Source of the DNA: FEN-33 sp963768775
Lineage (GTDB): Archaea; Thermoplasmatota; Thermoplasmata; Methanomassiliicoccales; UBA472
Assembly (NCBI GenBank): GCA_963768775.1
Contig: CAVYIY010000006.1
Coordinates: forward strand, 1-64,000
Length of the DNA stretch: 64,000 nucleotides
Direction of reading: 5' to 3'
Numbering within the stretch: position 1 is the stretch's first letter; every line of letters begins with the position of its first letter. Below are positions 14,786 to 23,107 of the stretch, piece after piece. Below the pieces are notes generated by a model, which saw only the letters and a list, made by a program, of their open reading frames with translations, was not told the origin of the DNA and ran no database searches. A program made the position numbers and the translations under genes.

Positions 14786-15889
14786 TCAACCCCCCCTCAG
14801 CAAAGAAGCTGCCTTCTCGCATGCCTGCTCGAGATCGTGGAAGGCGACCACCCCTCCTTTTTCAAGCCGAAGCCGCGCCTCCTCTTCGTTTACGCCTCGT
14901 ATCCTGACGACGATGGCTGTGCCGATTCCCAATGTGTTACGGGCGGCAAGGATCCCGTCCGCCACTGTATCACATTTGGTGATTCCGCCGAATATGTTGA
15001 CCAGTATGACCTTGGGAGCCGCCTTGGACATGAGCACCATCGCCTGCTCGACCACTTTCTCATCGTCCGTTCCTCCAAGGTCGAGGAATATCTTCCCCCG
15101 GGCATCGTATGATGAGAGCAGGTCAAGGGTGGCCATGGTCAGGCCGGCGCCATTGGCGAGGACGCCAATGTCTCCGTCAAGTTCCACCAGGGCGAGTCCC
15201 TTTTCGCGGGCCTCCTGCTCCAATGGGGTGCGATCGAGTTCGCGGAAATCAAGATCTGGATGGCGGTAGGCAGCGTCCTCGTCGATGACCACCTTCGCGT
15301 CCGCAGCGACGAGACTACCCTCGGCCGTTTGGACCAAAGGGTTCATCTCCACCAGCTCGCAATCCATCTCCCAGAACAATTTCCACTGCCGCTTCAAGAT
15401 GTCACGGAGCTGGTTGGTCGGTGCCTCGTCCAGCTGCAAATATTCCGCAGCCTCTCGAGCGATATGATCGCCTAGGCCGATGAACGGATGGACGGTCCAG
15501 GTCATCACGTTCTCCTCTGGGACCGATTCGACATCCATTCCGCCCTGTTTGATCATCATCAGGATGGGTAGGCGACGGCTTCGGTCCATCATCATGCTGA
15601 CGTAGATCTCGCGAAAAACGTTCAGTCGTTCTTCGATCAGGACCGAGGTGACTGCCTTCCCCGATATCTTCAGGTCAAGGATATCGCGCGCTGCCCTCTG
15701 CACTTGATCCAGTGTGGAGGCGAATCGGATCCCGCCAGCCTTTCCCCTTCCCCCGGTCTGGACCTGAGCTTTTACCACCATCGGTTTGGTGACTGGCAGG
15801 ATGTCTTCTTCATCGGCGGCAACATAACCTTCTGGCGTGGGAATTCCGTACCTACGGAAGAGTTCCTTGCCGGAATATTCCATCAGCAT
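14786..15889 (-). CDS. sucC: Succinyl-CoA synthetase (ADP-forming) beta subunit
   Basis: This ATP-grasp subunit binds nucleotide and succinate and pairs with sucD. The 367 residues are near the family norm. The N-terminal ATP-grasp region has KAQVQTGGRGKAGGIRF (about residues 41-57). The metal- and phosphate-binding strand WEMDCELVEMNPLV follows, and GGITKCDTVADGI lies in the C-terminal CoA-ligase domain. Start set at the ATG giving MLMEYSGKELFRRYG, the same point as in the left copy. It is divergent from the MBL gene with a promoter spacer of about 290 bp. Confidence 0.95.
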   Translation of the reverse strand: MLMEYSGKELFRRYGIPTPEGYVAADEEDILPVTKPMVVKAQVQTGGRGKAGGIRFASTLDQVQRAARDILDLKISGKAVTSVLIEERLNVFREIYVSMMMDRSRRLPILMMIKQGGMDVESVPEENVMTWTVHPFIGLGDHIAREAAEYLQLDEAPTNQLRDILKRQWKLFWEMDCELVEMNPLVQTAEGSLVAADAKVVIDEDAAYRHPDLDFRELDRTPLEQEAREKGLALVELDGDIGVLANGAGLTMATLDLLSSYDARGKIFLDLGGTDDEKVVEQAMVLMSKAAPKVILVNIFGGITKCDTVADGILAARNTLGIGTAIVVRIRGVNEEEARLRLEKGGVVAFHDLEQACEKAASLLRGG

Positions 15890-16181
15890 CAAGGCGGGAC
15901 CCATTGAACAATGCCACCACAACCTTATTTATTGGCTTCTACCGACCTCGAAGAGCCCAATTCATCTCTATTCGCCATCAGGAATATATTACGCGGGCCC
16001 TCGGTTATTCGAATCGATGATTCAGCCCTTTTAAGAGATGCGTGGGTTCAATGGCCTTCAATTGCCGGCATCCTACCTGCTATCGAATCTCGGGACAGTG
16101 TTTCTTTGCGATGCGAAAGAGCGAGACAATAATCCGTGGGGGGGAAGAGGTTAAATAATGCTTCCAGCTTCAGAAATCTAA
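15890..16181. promoter_or_regulatory. Divergent promoter region sucC / MBL (right)
   Basis: The MBL gene has a TATA-like GGTTAAATAATGC about 30 bases before its ATG, conserved with the left arm. On the sucC side AT-rich sequence, including AATAAATAAGG read on the minus strand, lies about 35 bases before its ATG. No gene is visible in this stretch. Confidence 0.55.
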
Positions 16182-16823
16182 ATGACCATTCATTTCCTTC
16201 CAGGAAAGGGTTCTGACTGCAATATTGTGCTGATCGGAGGCGAAAGGCCGATACTCGTCGATACGGGGACGGGAGGATGCAATTCTCAGACCCTTCAATG
16301 GATTCAGAAATATGTTCCGCTAGCGAAAGTTGACCGGATCATATTAACCCATTGCCATTTCGATCATACTGGCGGAGCGGCAGAAATAATGAGAAAGACC
16401 GGGGCAAAGGCCTTTATCCACGAGCGGGACGCAGCGCCAGTGAGAAACGGAGATGGATGGGGGACCCTCTCCAGGATGTTCGGGGAAAACAGCGAGGCTT
16501 TGGACGCCAAGCTAATCGCCGAAGGCGATCGAGTCTCCTCGGGGGAGCATGAGTTCGAGGTCATCCATACGCCCGGCCATACCGTCGGATCGATTTGTCT
16601 CTACGAAAAGAAGAGCGGTTCGTTGATCTCCGGCGACACGGTCTTCGTCGGTGGCGTAGGACGCTGGGATCTGCCCACAGGGGATTTTGATTCTCTCGTC
16701 GCCTCCATAAGAAGACTCTTTGAACTCAGCCCGGAAAGCATCTACCCGGGACACGGACCATATGCCATCGGGAACGGTAAGCAGCGGATCAGGGAAGACT
16801 TGAACGGGATTGGTGAGAACTGA
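16182..16823 (+). CDS. Metallo-beta-lactamase fold hydrolase (glyoxalase-II-like)
   Basis: This 213-residue zinc-hydrolase-fold protein has the metal motif HCHFDH (about residues 57-62), HTPGH near 130, GDTVF near 150 and the final ligand motif YPGHGP near 187. Family members hydrolyse thioesters or act on other small substrates; the sequence does not fix the substrate. The stop is separated by a single base from the start of sua5, and sua5 overlaps map, so the three probably form one operon. It is preceded by a clear TATA box. A broken copy is in the left arm. Confidence 0.85.
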   Translation: MTIHFLPGKGSDCNIVLIGGERPILVDTGTGGCNSQTLQWIQKYVPLAKVDRIILTHCHFDHTGGAAEIMRKTGAKAFIHERDAAPVRNGDGWGTLSRMFGENSEALDAKLIAEGDRVSSGEHEFEVIHTPGHTVGSICLYEKKSGSLISGDTVFVGGVGRWDLPTGDFDSLVASIRRLFELSPESIYPGHGPYAIGNGKQRIREDLNGIGEN

Positions 16824-16824
16824 A

Positions 16825-17466
16825 ATGAGGATACTCAAATGCACGAGCAAGGGGAAAGTTGATTGTTGCCTCCAGGAGACAGATGTGGAGAGCATCGCCA
16901 GCGAATTGAAGGCAGGAAAGCTGGTAGTCTATCCCACTGAAACACTGTATGGTCTTGGGGCGAATGCTTTCGACGAATCCGCGGTGAAGCGTGTCTTCGT
17001 GATCAAGAAGCGTCCTTTCGACATGCCATTGTCCGTGGCGGTGAGCGGGATCGAGATGCTGGAGAGCGTGGCCGTACTGGACAAGACATCACGCAAGCTG
17101 GTCCAGAAGCTTATGCCCGGCCCGATCACACTGATCATCACCAAGAAGCCGAACGTCCCAGACATCGTGACCTCTGGGTCCGATGAGGTCGGGATCAGGA
17201 TGCCAGACCATCCCTTGGCCTTGCAGATCATCAAGCGCGTAGGACCGATCACCTCGACTTCGGCCAACCTGCATTCCAAGCCAGACCCGACAACGGTGGG
17301 GAGCATGGTCAAGGAGTTCGGCGACGCCATAAGCACTTACATCGATTGCGGGAAGACGAAATTGGCCAAGCCGTCCACGATCGTTGCGGTGCATGACGGA
17401 GAGATCGAGATAATTCGGTCCGGCGTGGCCACTAAGAAGGAGATAGAGGCGGCATTGAATGGATGA
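16825..17466 (+). CDS. sua5: Sua5/YrdC-type L-threonylcarbamoyladenylate synthase
   Basis: This enzyme makes threonylcarbamoyl-AMP from threonine, bicarbonate and ATP for the t6A modification at position 37 of tRNAs. The 213 residues carry the YrdC-fold motifs YPTETLYGLGANA (near 36), KKRPFDMPLSVAV (near 61), the LMPGPITLII strand and the SANLHSKPDPTTV segment. It has the YrdC domain only, without the C-terminal Sua5 domain. Start chosen at the ATG one base after the MBL stop, preceded by GGTGAG. The 3' end overlaps map by eight bases. This is the intact copy of the broken gene at the left edge. Confidence 0.92.
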   Translation: MRILKCTSKGKVDCCLQETDVESIASELKAGKLVVYPTETLYGLGANAFDESAVKRVFVIKKRPFDMPLSVAVSGIEMLESVAVLDKTSRKLVQKLMPGPITLIITKKPNVPDIVTSGSDEVGIRMPDHPLALQIIKRVGPITSTSANLHSKPDPTTVGSMVKEFGDAISTYIDCGKTKLAKPSTIVAVHDGEIEIIRSGVATKKEIEAALNG

Positions 17467-18346
17467 GCATGCCTTGGAGTGTCTGAGGAAGGCGGGAGCG
17501 ATCTCCAGGGACGCCCGGGAGCTCGGTATCGGATTGGTCGAAGAGGGAAAGCGCTTGGTCGACGTCGCGAACGAGATCGAAGCCTATATCATCCACCTGG
17601 GGGCTCGCCCCGCGTTCCCGGTCAACATCGGCATCAACGACGTCGCTGCTCATTTTTCGCCTTCGACGGATGATAAGACGACATTCCAGAGCGGGGATCT
17701 AGTAAAGGTGGACGTCGGCGCCCATGTGGACGGCTATGTGGGCGACACGGCGGCGACGATCGAGATCAGTACCAAGAACTGGAAGCCGCTGATGGAGTCG
17801 ACTGGAAAGGCGCTGAGGATAGCCATCGAAATGATCGGAGAGAACGTCAGCGTGAGCCAGGTGGGCGGGGCGATCGAGCGGTCCATCAAGGCCGATGGCT
17901 TCAGGCCTGTAATCAATCTTACAGGTCATGGCATGAAGCGATACAATCTTCACGCCGGATTGACGGTCCCCAACATAGACGATGGCAACACCGCCAAGGT
18001 GAAGACCGACATGGTGATCGCCATCGAACCGTTCGCCACCAATGGGGGCGGGCAGGTCTACAACGATAGGCCTGGCAACATCTTCCGCATCCTGCACGAA
18101 AGGCCGTTGCACGATCAGAGGGCGGCCAAACTGTTCGAGCACATTAACACCAGCTTCGGCACGCTACCATTCTGCGAACGATGGTGCACCCTGATGATGC
18201 CCGACGCGCCGGTGCTGCTGAAGACCCTGCTTCGCCATGGCCTAATAGCCAGCTATCCGATGTTGCGCGAGGTCCAATCGGGGATGGTCAGCCAGTCCGA
18301 GCACACGACATTGATCTTGGACGGAAAGGCGGAAGTCACCACCTGA
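17459..18346 (+). CDS. map: Methionine aminopeptidase, type II (archaeal)
   Basis: This dimetal peptidase removes N-terminal methionine from new proteins. The 295 residues match archaeal MetAP2. Visible metal and active-site elements are FPVNIGINDVAAHFSP (His of the substrate pocket), KVDVGAHVDGYVGDTA (Asp pair), NLTGHGMKRYNLH (His ligand), IAIEPFAT (Glu ligand) and SQSEHTTLIL (Glu ligand). The ATG overlaps the end of sua5, so translation is probably coupled. A tRNA-Leu follows. Confidence 0.95.
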   Translation: MDEHALECLRKAGAISRDARELGIGLVEEGKRLVDVANEIEAYIIHLGARPAFPVNIGINDVAAHFSPSTDDKTTFQSGDLVKVDVGAHVDGYVGDTAATIEISTKNWKPLMESTGKALRIAIEMIGENVSVSQVGGAIERSIKADGFRPVINLTGHGMKRYNLHAGLTVPNIDDGNTAKVKTDMVIAIEPFATNGGGQVYNDRPGNIFRILHERPLHDQRAAKLFEHINTSFGTLPFCERWCTLMMPDAPVLLKTLLRHGLIASYPMLREVQSGMVSQSEHTTLILDGKAEVTT

Positions 18347-18405
18347 TGCACACCGAGTAGGGACATGCGCGGCGGACAAATGGCAGGACTCAATGCCTAA
18401 GAAAG

Positions 18406-18414
18406 TTTAATATG
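18406..18414 (+). promoter_or_regulatory. TATA box of tRNA-Leu
   Basis: TTTAATATG lies about 30 bases before the tRNA 5' end, the usual spacing for an archaeal promoter. Confidence 0.65.
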
Positions 18415-18442
18415 AGTCTGCCGTTTACGAGTTCAATCTCAT

Positions 18443-18530
18443 GCGAGGGTAGCCAAGCCAGGTCAAAGGCGACAGACTCAAGATCTGTTCCTGAAGAGGT
18501 CCGTCGGTTCAAATCCGGCCCCTCGCACCA
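18443..18530 (+). tRNA. tRNA-Leu (anticodon CAA), CCA encoded
   Basis: The acceptor stem GCGAGGG pairs with CCCTCGC, followed by A and an encoded CCA. The anticodon stem CAGA/TCTG holds the loop CTCAAGA, giving anticodon CAA for the leucine codon UUG. A long variable arm (CCTGAAGAGG) marks it as class II. The T loop is GGTTCAAATCC. No intron is seen. Confidence 0.95.
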
Positions 18531-18788
18531 TTATCCGTATCCAGGCAACCATTTATTTTTTTCAATCAGCGGGGAAATGCCCTTCTGCTGCGATTCGAGA
18601 AGGGCGGGCTGTCTCCAAGCCTTCCTGGCCGCCTTGCGCGGTGGTCTCAACGTCTATTGCCAACGTTCATCAGGATACCATAAAGAAGGCTTAATCAAGG
18701 AGGCATGCATGATCGTAGTCATATACCCCGGGCGATTCAGCCAGCATCAAAAACGTCCCGTCTAAATTGGTCTGAGAAAGTGCCCTTC
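18531..18788. other. Intergenic, nothing recognised
   Basis: No gene with a recognisable product or convincing codon pattern is seen between tRNA-Leu and the end of the convergent sensor gene. Confidence 0.5.
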
Positions 18789-20123
18789 TCATTTTTTGAC
18801 GCTTTCCTCGACCAGCTTGCGTTCAGTAATATGCCCTATCAGCTCTGCGATGGCGTCAATAAGTAGCCTCTCCTCCTTCATGAACGGTCCCTCGTCGAGT
18901 TCGACTTTCTCTTCCAGGTAGGCGACATCGACGCTCCCCACTATAGTCTCAAATACTCTGATTGGTGCGGATTGCTTCCAAGCCGAATCTATGAAATTCT
19001 CTGTACGGAACTCCCTTTTGCCAATCACGATCCTGGCACAAGTGATCTCAGGATACTGCCAGCTTTCCGGCAAGAAATTCGCGACTTCCTGATAAAGATC
19101 CTCTGTAGATATGCCTTTCTTTTGAGTGATCTCAGACAATCTGTAAAACGCTTGCAGCTCCTTTTTCCGTTCTTGAACTTGGTGTTCCATATTCTTTCGT
19201 TCCGTGATTTCCAAGAATGTCACTACCGCCCCTACCAATGCGCCATCGAGGAACTGTGGATGCGACCAGTACTCAACTGGCAAGGAAGTCCCATCAGAAC
19301 GCCAAAGGACTTCATCTCTTACGTGCATTCCTACTCCTCTGGACAATACCTGGTAGATTCGGCATTCCTCGATGGGGATCGGCGTCCCATCCGAGTGCTT
19401 TGCGTGGATCTTCCAATGCATGTTCTTACCGAGCAACTCACCAGGGCGCTCATATCCTAGCAATCGGAGGCAGGAATTGTTGCAGAAAGTGCAATTGCCT
19501 TGCATATCCAAACCATATATTGCCTCTGATATGGAATCTAAAATGAGACGAAGTCTGGCCTCGCTTTCCTTAAGTTTCTCTTCCGGACTCGTGCGCTCCA
19601 TGATATCGGTCGTGACCGTGAGGGGGCGCGGAGTATCAGCGTAGTCGATCTTGACCGCATGCCGCAACTTCTCCTCATTTTTTACCCTAAGCTTGCAGTA
19701 GGCGTAGAGTGCATCGTACGCGGGGAATTGGAGCCGAATGTTATCGAAATCGTCCTTGGCGATCTCGCGGAAGCCGAGGGCAAACGATTCGAGTCCAGCG
19801 CCCTCTGATCGGGGATTCCTTGAAGCGGAATCAGCCGTCCGTACTATCTCAGCCATATCCAACAAGGCCGGGTCCTTCAGGTTGTACTTCCTGATTATTG
19901 CATCGAAGCTACATCGCTCATCCCCGTCAACTTCATAATGGCTCAATTCCGCTCCAGGTGTGTCAAAGGGGGTAGCTCCCCCTTTGTTCGCAACACTTAA
20001 AACGCAGTCCTTAGGAACATAAAGAAACTCAGCATCTAGGTCCACGAATCTCTTGATCAACCAAGGGCATGCAATTCTATCCACCTTTGCCCCCTCCCTT
20101 GTGACCCATTTCACGTTATTCAC
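18789..20123 (-). CDS. ChrB-like domain fused to PAS and GAF-like sensor domains
   Basis: The N-terminal 140 or so residues (KWVTREGAKVDRIACPWLI, FDTPGAELSHYEVDGDERCS) match the C-terminal domain of chromate-resistance protein ChrB. A linker leads to a PAS domain (EARLRLILDSISEAIYGLD to FLEITERK). A short coiled segment follows, and then a GAF-like domain of the type common in archaeal sensor proteins (AFYRLSEITQ to IAELIGHITERK). No histidine kinase, receiver or DNA-binding domain is visible. The protein is probably cytoplasmic. A sensing role is inferred from domain composition; the ligand is unknown. It is flanked by intergenic DNA on both sides and so is probably monocistronic. Confidence 0.8.
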   Translation of the reverse strand: MNNVKWVTREGAKVDRIACPWLIKRFVDLDAEFLYVPKDCVLSVANKGGATPFDTPGAELSHYEVDGDERCSFDAIIRKYNLKDPALLDMAEIVRTADSASRNPRSEGAGLESFALGFREIAKDDFDNIRLQFPAYDALYAYCKLRVKNEEKLRHAVKIDYADTPRPLTVTTDIMERTSPEEKLKESEARLRLILDSISEAIYGLDMQGNCTFCNNSCLRLLGYERPGELLGKNMHWKIHAKHSDGTPIPIEECRIYQVLSRGVGMHVRDEVLWRSDGTSLPVEYWSHPQFLDGALVGAVVTFLEITERKNMEHQVQERKKELQAFYRLSEITQKKGISTEDLYQEVANFLPESWQYPEITCARIVIGKREFRTENFIDSAWKQSAPIRVFETIVGSVDVAYLEEKVELDEGPFMKEERLLIDAIAELIGHITERKLVEESVKK

Positions 20124-20647
20124 CTCTTTGACCAGAATATGGAAAGCATAGCGTAAAAGCTATTCCTTTCGGGAATATAAAAAAAGGGGCCGGTTGGCCA
20201 TGCTTACGGGCATTTCTTTTTGATTGAAATGAAATAATAATTGCCTGGATGGGTTGCGTCTCAAATCCGAGCATTCCGCACATGAAGTCGTGAATCGATC
20301 TTAGGCCTATTTTCTAGCTTAATCCCTTAGGATTTGCAGAGTAGCCCGGATTGCAGGCGCAACTTGTTAACAATGTTAAAGACCATTAGATATATACGCA
20401 GTTTCTTAATAAAAAATATAGTATTTGACTCGTCTTTCGCATCAAAATTGAACTAATCACTTTACGTTTCTTAGAATAGATATCCAATTGACTGGCATAG
20501 TGTTTCTTAACGCCTTTATTAACGTTGTTATCTGGTTTCTTTTAGCACAAGATTTCGCGTCATTTTGGATGCATATGCTTTATAATGCAAGTTTCCTTGG
20601 TACTTCACCCGCATCGAATTCGAGCGGTTCGACAGGAGCGTCAATAG
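20124..20647. other. AT-rich intergenic region with promoters for the ChrB fusion and gdhA
   Basis: No convincing gene is present. Near the ChrB-fusion start the string TATTCC-TTTC-GGGAATA (about 20161-20177) can form a short hairpin and is followed by TATAAAAAAAG. Several AT-rich strings precede gdhA. AGGAG eight bases before the gdhA ATG is a ribosome-binding site. Confidence 0.5.
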
Positions 20648-21983
20648 ATGCTAACCAAGGATTTAATGGAAAAGGTAATTGCAAAGAACCCAGGGGAGAA
20701 GGAATTTCACCAGGCAGTGAGCGAGGTCCTGGAATCCCTGGAGCCAGTGCTTAAGAAGCGCCCCGAATACTTGAAGCACAAGATACTCGACCGGATCGTC
20801 GAGCCCGACCGCCAGATAATGTTCCGCGTGACCTGGACTGACGACAAAGGGGCGATACAGGTCAACCGCGGCTATAGGGTCCAGTTCAACAGTGCCATCG
20901 GTCCGTACAAGGGCGGTCTGCGCCTTCACCCCTCCGTCAACCTGGGCATCTTGAAGTTCCTCGGGTTCGAGCAGGTTTTCAAGAACTCTCTCACCGGCCT
21001 GCCGATGGGAGGAGCCAAGGGCGGGTCGGATTTCGACCCCAAGGGAAAGAGCGATGCCGAGGTCATGAGGTTCTGCCAGAGCTTCATGAACGAACTGTAC
21101 CGCTACATCGGCCCGAACACCGATGTTCCGGCCGGCGACATCGGCGTAGGCGGAAGGGAGATCGGTTACCTCTTTGGCCAGTACAAGAAGATCAACAACC
21201 GATTCGAGTCCGTTCTAACTGGAAAGGGCATCAACTGGGGCGGCTCCCTGGTACGGCCAGAGGCGACCGGGTACGGATGCACCTACTTCTGCGAGGAGAT
21301 GCTGAAGACCAAGAAGCTGGACTTCAAGGGAAAGACCGTCGCCATCTCCGGCTCCGGGAACGTCGCGCAATACGCCGTCCAGAAGGTCACGCAGCTCGGA
21401 GGCAAGGTCGTCACCATGTCCGACTCCGACGGAACGATCTATCGATGCCAAGCGGCATCGACGCCAAGAAGTGGGAGTTCATCATGGACCTGAAGAACGT
21501 CAAGCGCGGCAGGATCGCGAGTACGCTGAGAAGTTCAAGTGCGAGTACTGGAAGGGACAGAGGCCCTGGAAGGCAAAGTGCGATATCGCACTGCCCTGCG
21601 CCACCCAGAACGAGCTGGACAAGAAGGACGCCAAGAAGCTCATCGACAACGGCGTGATCGCCGTCGCAGAGGGCGCGAACATGCCGTCCACCCCGGAGGC
21701 CGTGGAGCTGTTCATCAAGAACGGCGTACTGTTCGGTCCGGGCAAGGCTGCCAACGCGGGAGGCGTGGCCACCTCTGGCCTGGAGATGTGCCAGAACCAC
21801 ATCGGCCTCTCCTGGACCGCGGAGGAAGTCGACCGCCAGCTTCACCAGATCATGGTGAACATCCACAAGAACGCCGCCGAGGCCGCGAAGAAGTACGGCA
21901 GCCCGGGCAACTATGTGGTCGGCGCCAACATCGCCGGCTTCGTGAAGGTAGCCGATGCCATGCTGGACCAAGGTGTAGTCTAG
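20648..21983 (+). CDS. gdhA: Glutamate dehydrogenase, interrupted by two frameshifts
   Basis: This enzyme catalyses reductive amination of 2-oxoglutarate; the sequence resembles the hexameric NADP-type family of about 445 residues. Substrate-binding and catalytic regions are intact: KGGLRLHPSVN, PMGGAKGGSDFDPKGK, DVPAGDIGVGGREIG and the Rossmann motif GSGNVAQYAV. The frame changes twice within about 80 bases. Two extra bases lie near 21440 (expected reading GTIYDASGIDAKK), and one G is missing near 21515 (expected RIAEYAEKF). Both flanks remain fully conserved to the C-terminus, so residual sequencing errors are more likely than decay. It lies upstream of nfnAB, which can supply NADPH. Confidence 0.85.
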
Positions 21984-22177
21984 ACACGACCAGGATAAGG
22001 AGATTGAATTCCGAAATGAATTCGCTCTTCCCGCACCACCCAGATGATGATCGCAGTCGGTGCGGGAGGAGTATTTATTACAAATCCCAATAACGCGGGG
22101 CCTATCAGGCTCCGCTCCACTTCGCGTAATAGCGGCGCGTTAACGTTAAGATTACATTTGACATCTTGAGGGGTAAT

Positions 22178-23107
22178 ATGTCCAAAGAAGCAAGTCAGAA
22201 TATGAACCCGCTCGGACACTCGTGCCGGAGTCTCTCGTCGGCTGAGAAGCTCAGCGAGGAGCTGGCGCCGAGGATTCTCGAGAAGAGAGAGCTGGTCAAG
22301 GGAATATTCGAGTGCATGGTTTTCGCTCCTAATGTGGCAGTCAAGGCAAGGGCTGGTCAGTTCGTCGTCGTGATGCCTGATTCGGTCGGCGAAAGGATAC
22401 CACTCACCATCGCGGACTGGGACTGCGAGCGGGGGACGATTACGCTCATATTCATGGTGGTCGGGTCATCGACCCAGAAACTTTCCAAGATGAATCCGGG
22501 TGACAGGCTCGAAGCTTTGTCTGGACCGTTGGGGCATGCCTCCGAGATAGAGGATTACGGCACCGTCGTCCTGGTCGCGGGCGGAGTTGGAACCGCGCCA
22601 GTCTATCCGATCATCCGGGCGTTGAGGGAGAAGGGCAACAAGATAATCGCGATCCAGGGAGCGAGGACCAAGGACCTTCTCTTCTGGCAGGACAAGCTGG
22701 CTTCAGTCAGCGATGAGCACATCATCACCACGGACGATGGGTCATTCGGTCGGAAAGGGCTGGTCACCGAGCCGCTGAAGGAAATCCTGGAGAAGGATAA
22801 GTCCGTAAAGCGCGTGATCGCGATCGGACCAGCGATAATGATGAAGTTCTGCGCGAAGACGTCGCAGCCCTTCGGCATCAAGACCATAGTCAGCCTCAAC
22901 CCGATCATGGTCGACGCCACCGGCATGTGCGGAGTGTGCAGGGTGAACGTCGGCGGAAAGACCCTCTTCGGCTGCGTCGACGGCCCCGAGTTCGATGGCC
23001 ACATGGTCGACTGGGACCTCTTTATGGCGCGACAGCGGACGTACCTGGTGCAGGAGAAGGAATCGATGGAGTGGTATGCAAAGGGGGCGAGCGCATGGAA
23101 GGAATGA
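22178..23107 (+). CDS. nfnA: NfnA / sulfide dehydrogenase-like FAD-NAD-[2Fe-2S] subunit
   Basis: This is the small subunit of the NADH-dependent ferredoxin:NADP oxidoreductase (Nfn) or SudB type. The N-terminal half is a ferredoxin-reductase-like FAD domain (PLTIADWDCERGTITLIF). A nucleotide-binding region with VVLVAGGVGTAPVYPIIRAL follows, and the C-terminal cluster motif GMCGVCRVNVGGKTLFGCVDGPEFDGH has the cysteines for [2Fe-2S]. Start set at the ATG after GAGGGG; upstream TTG also possible. The stop overlaps nfnB by four bases (ATGA). The partner subunit directly follows, as in known Nfn operons. The N-terminus is some 30 residues longer than the core fold needs. Confidence 0.9.
   Translation: MSKEASQNMNPLGHSCRSLSSAEKLSEELAPRILEKRELVKGIFECMVFAPNVAVKARAGQFVVVMPDSVGERIPLTIADWDCERGTITLIFMVVGSSTQKLSKMNPGDRLEALSGPLGHASEIEDYGTVVLVAGGVGTAPVYPIIRALREKGNKIIAIQGARTKDLLFWQDKLASVSDEHIITTDDGSFGRKGLVTEPLKEILEKDKSVKRVIAIGPAIMMKFCAKTSQPFGIKTIVSLNPIMVDATGMCGVCRVNVGGKTLFGCVDGPEFDGHMVDWDLFMARQRTYLVQEKESMEWYAKGASAWKE

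Noticed and set aside
20488..20754. Short plus-strand frame before and across the gdhA start
   Set aside because: It overlaps gdhA in another frame. The hydrophobic first part is from AT-rich promoter DNA.
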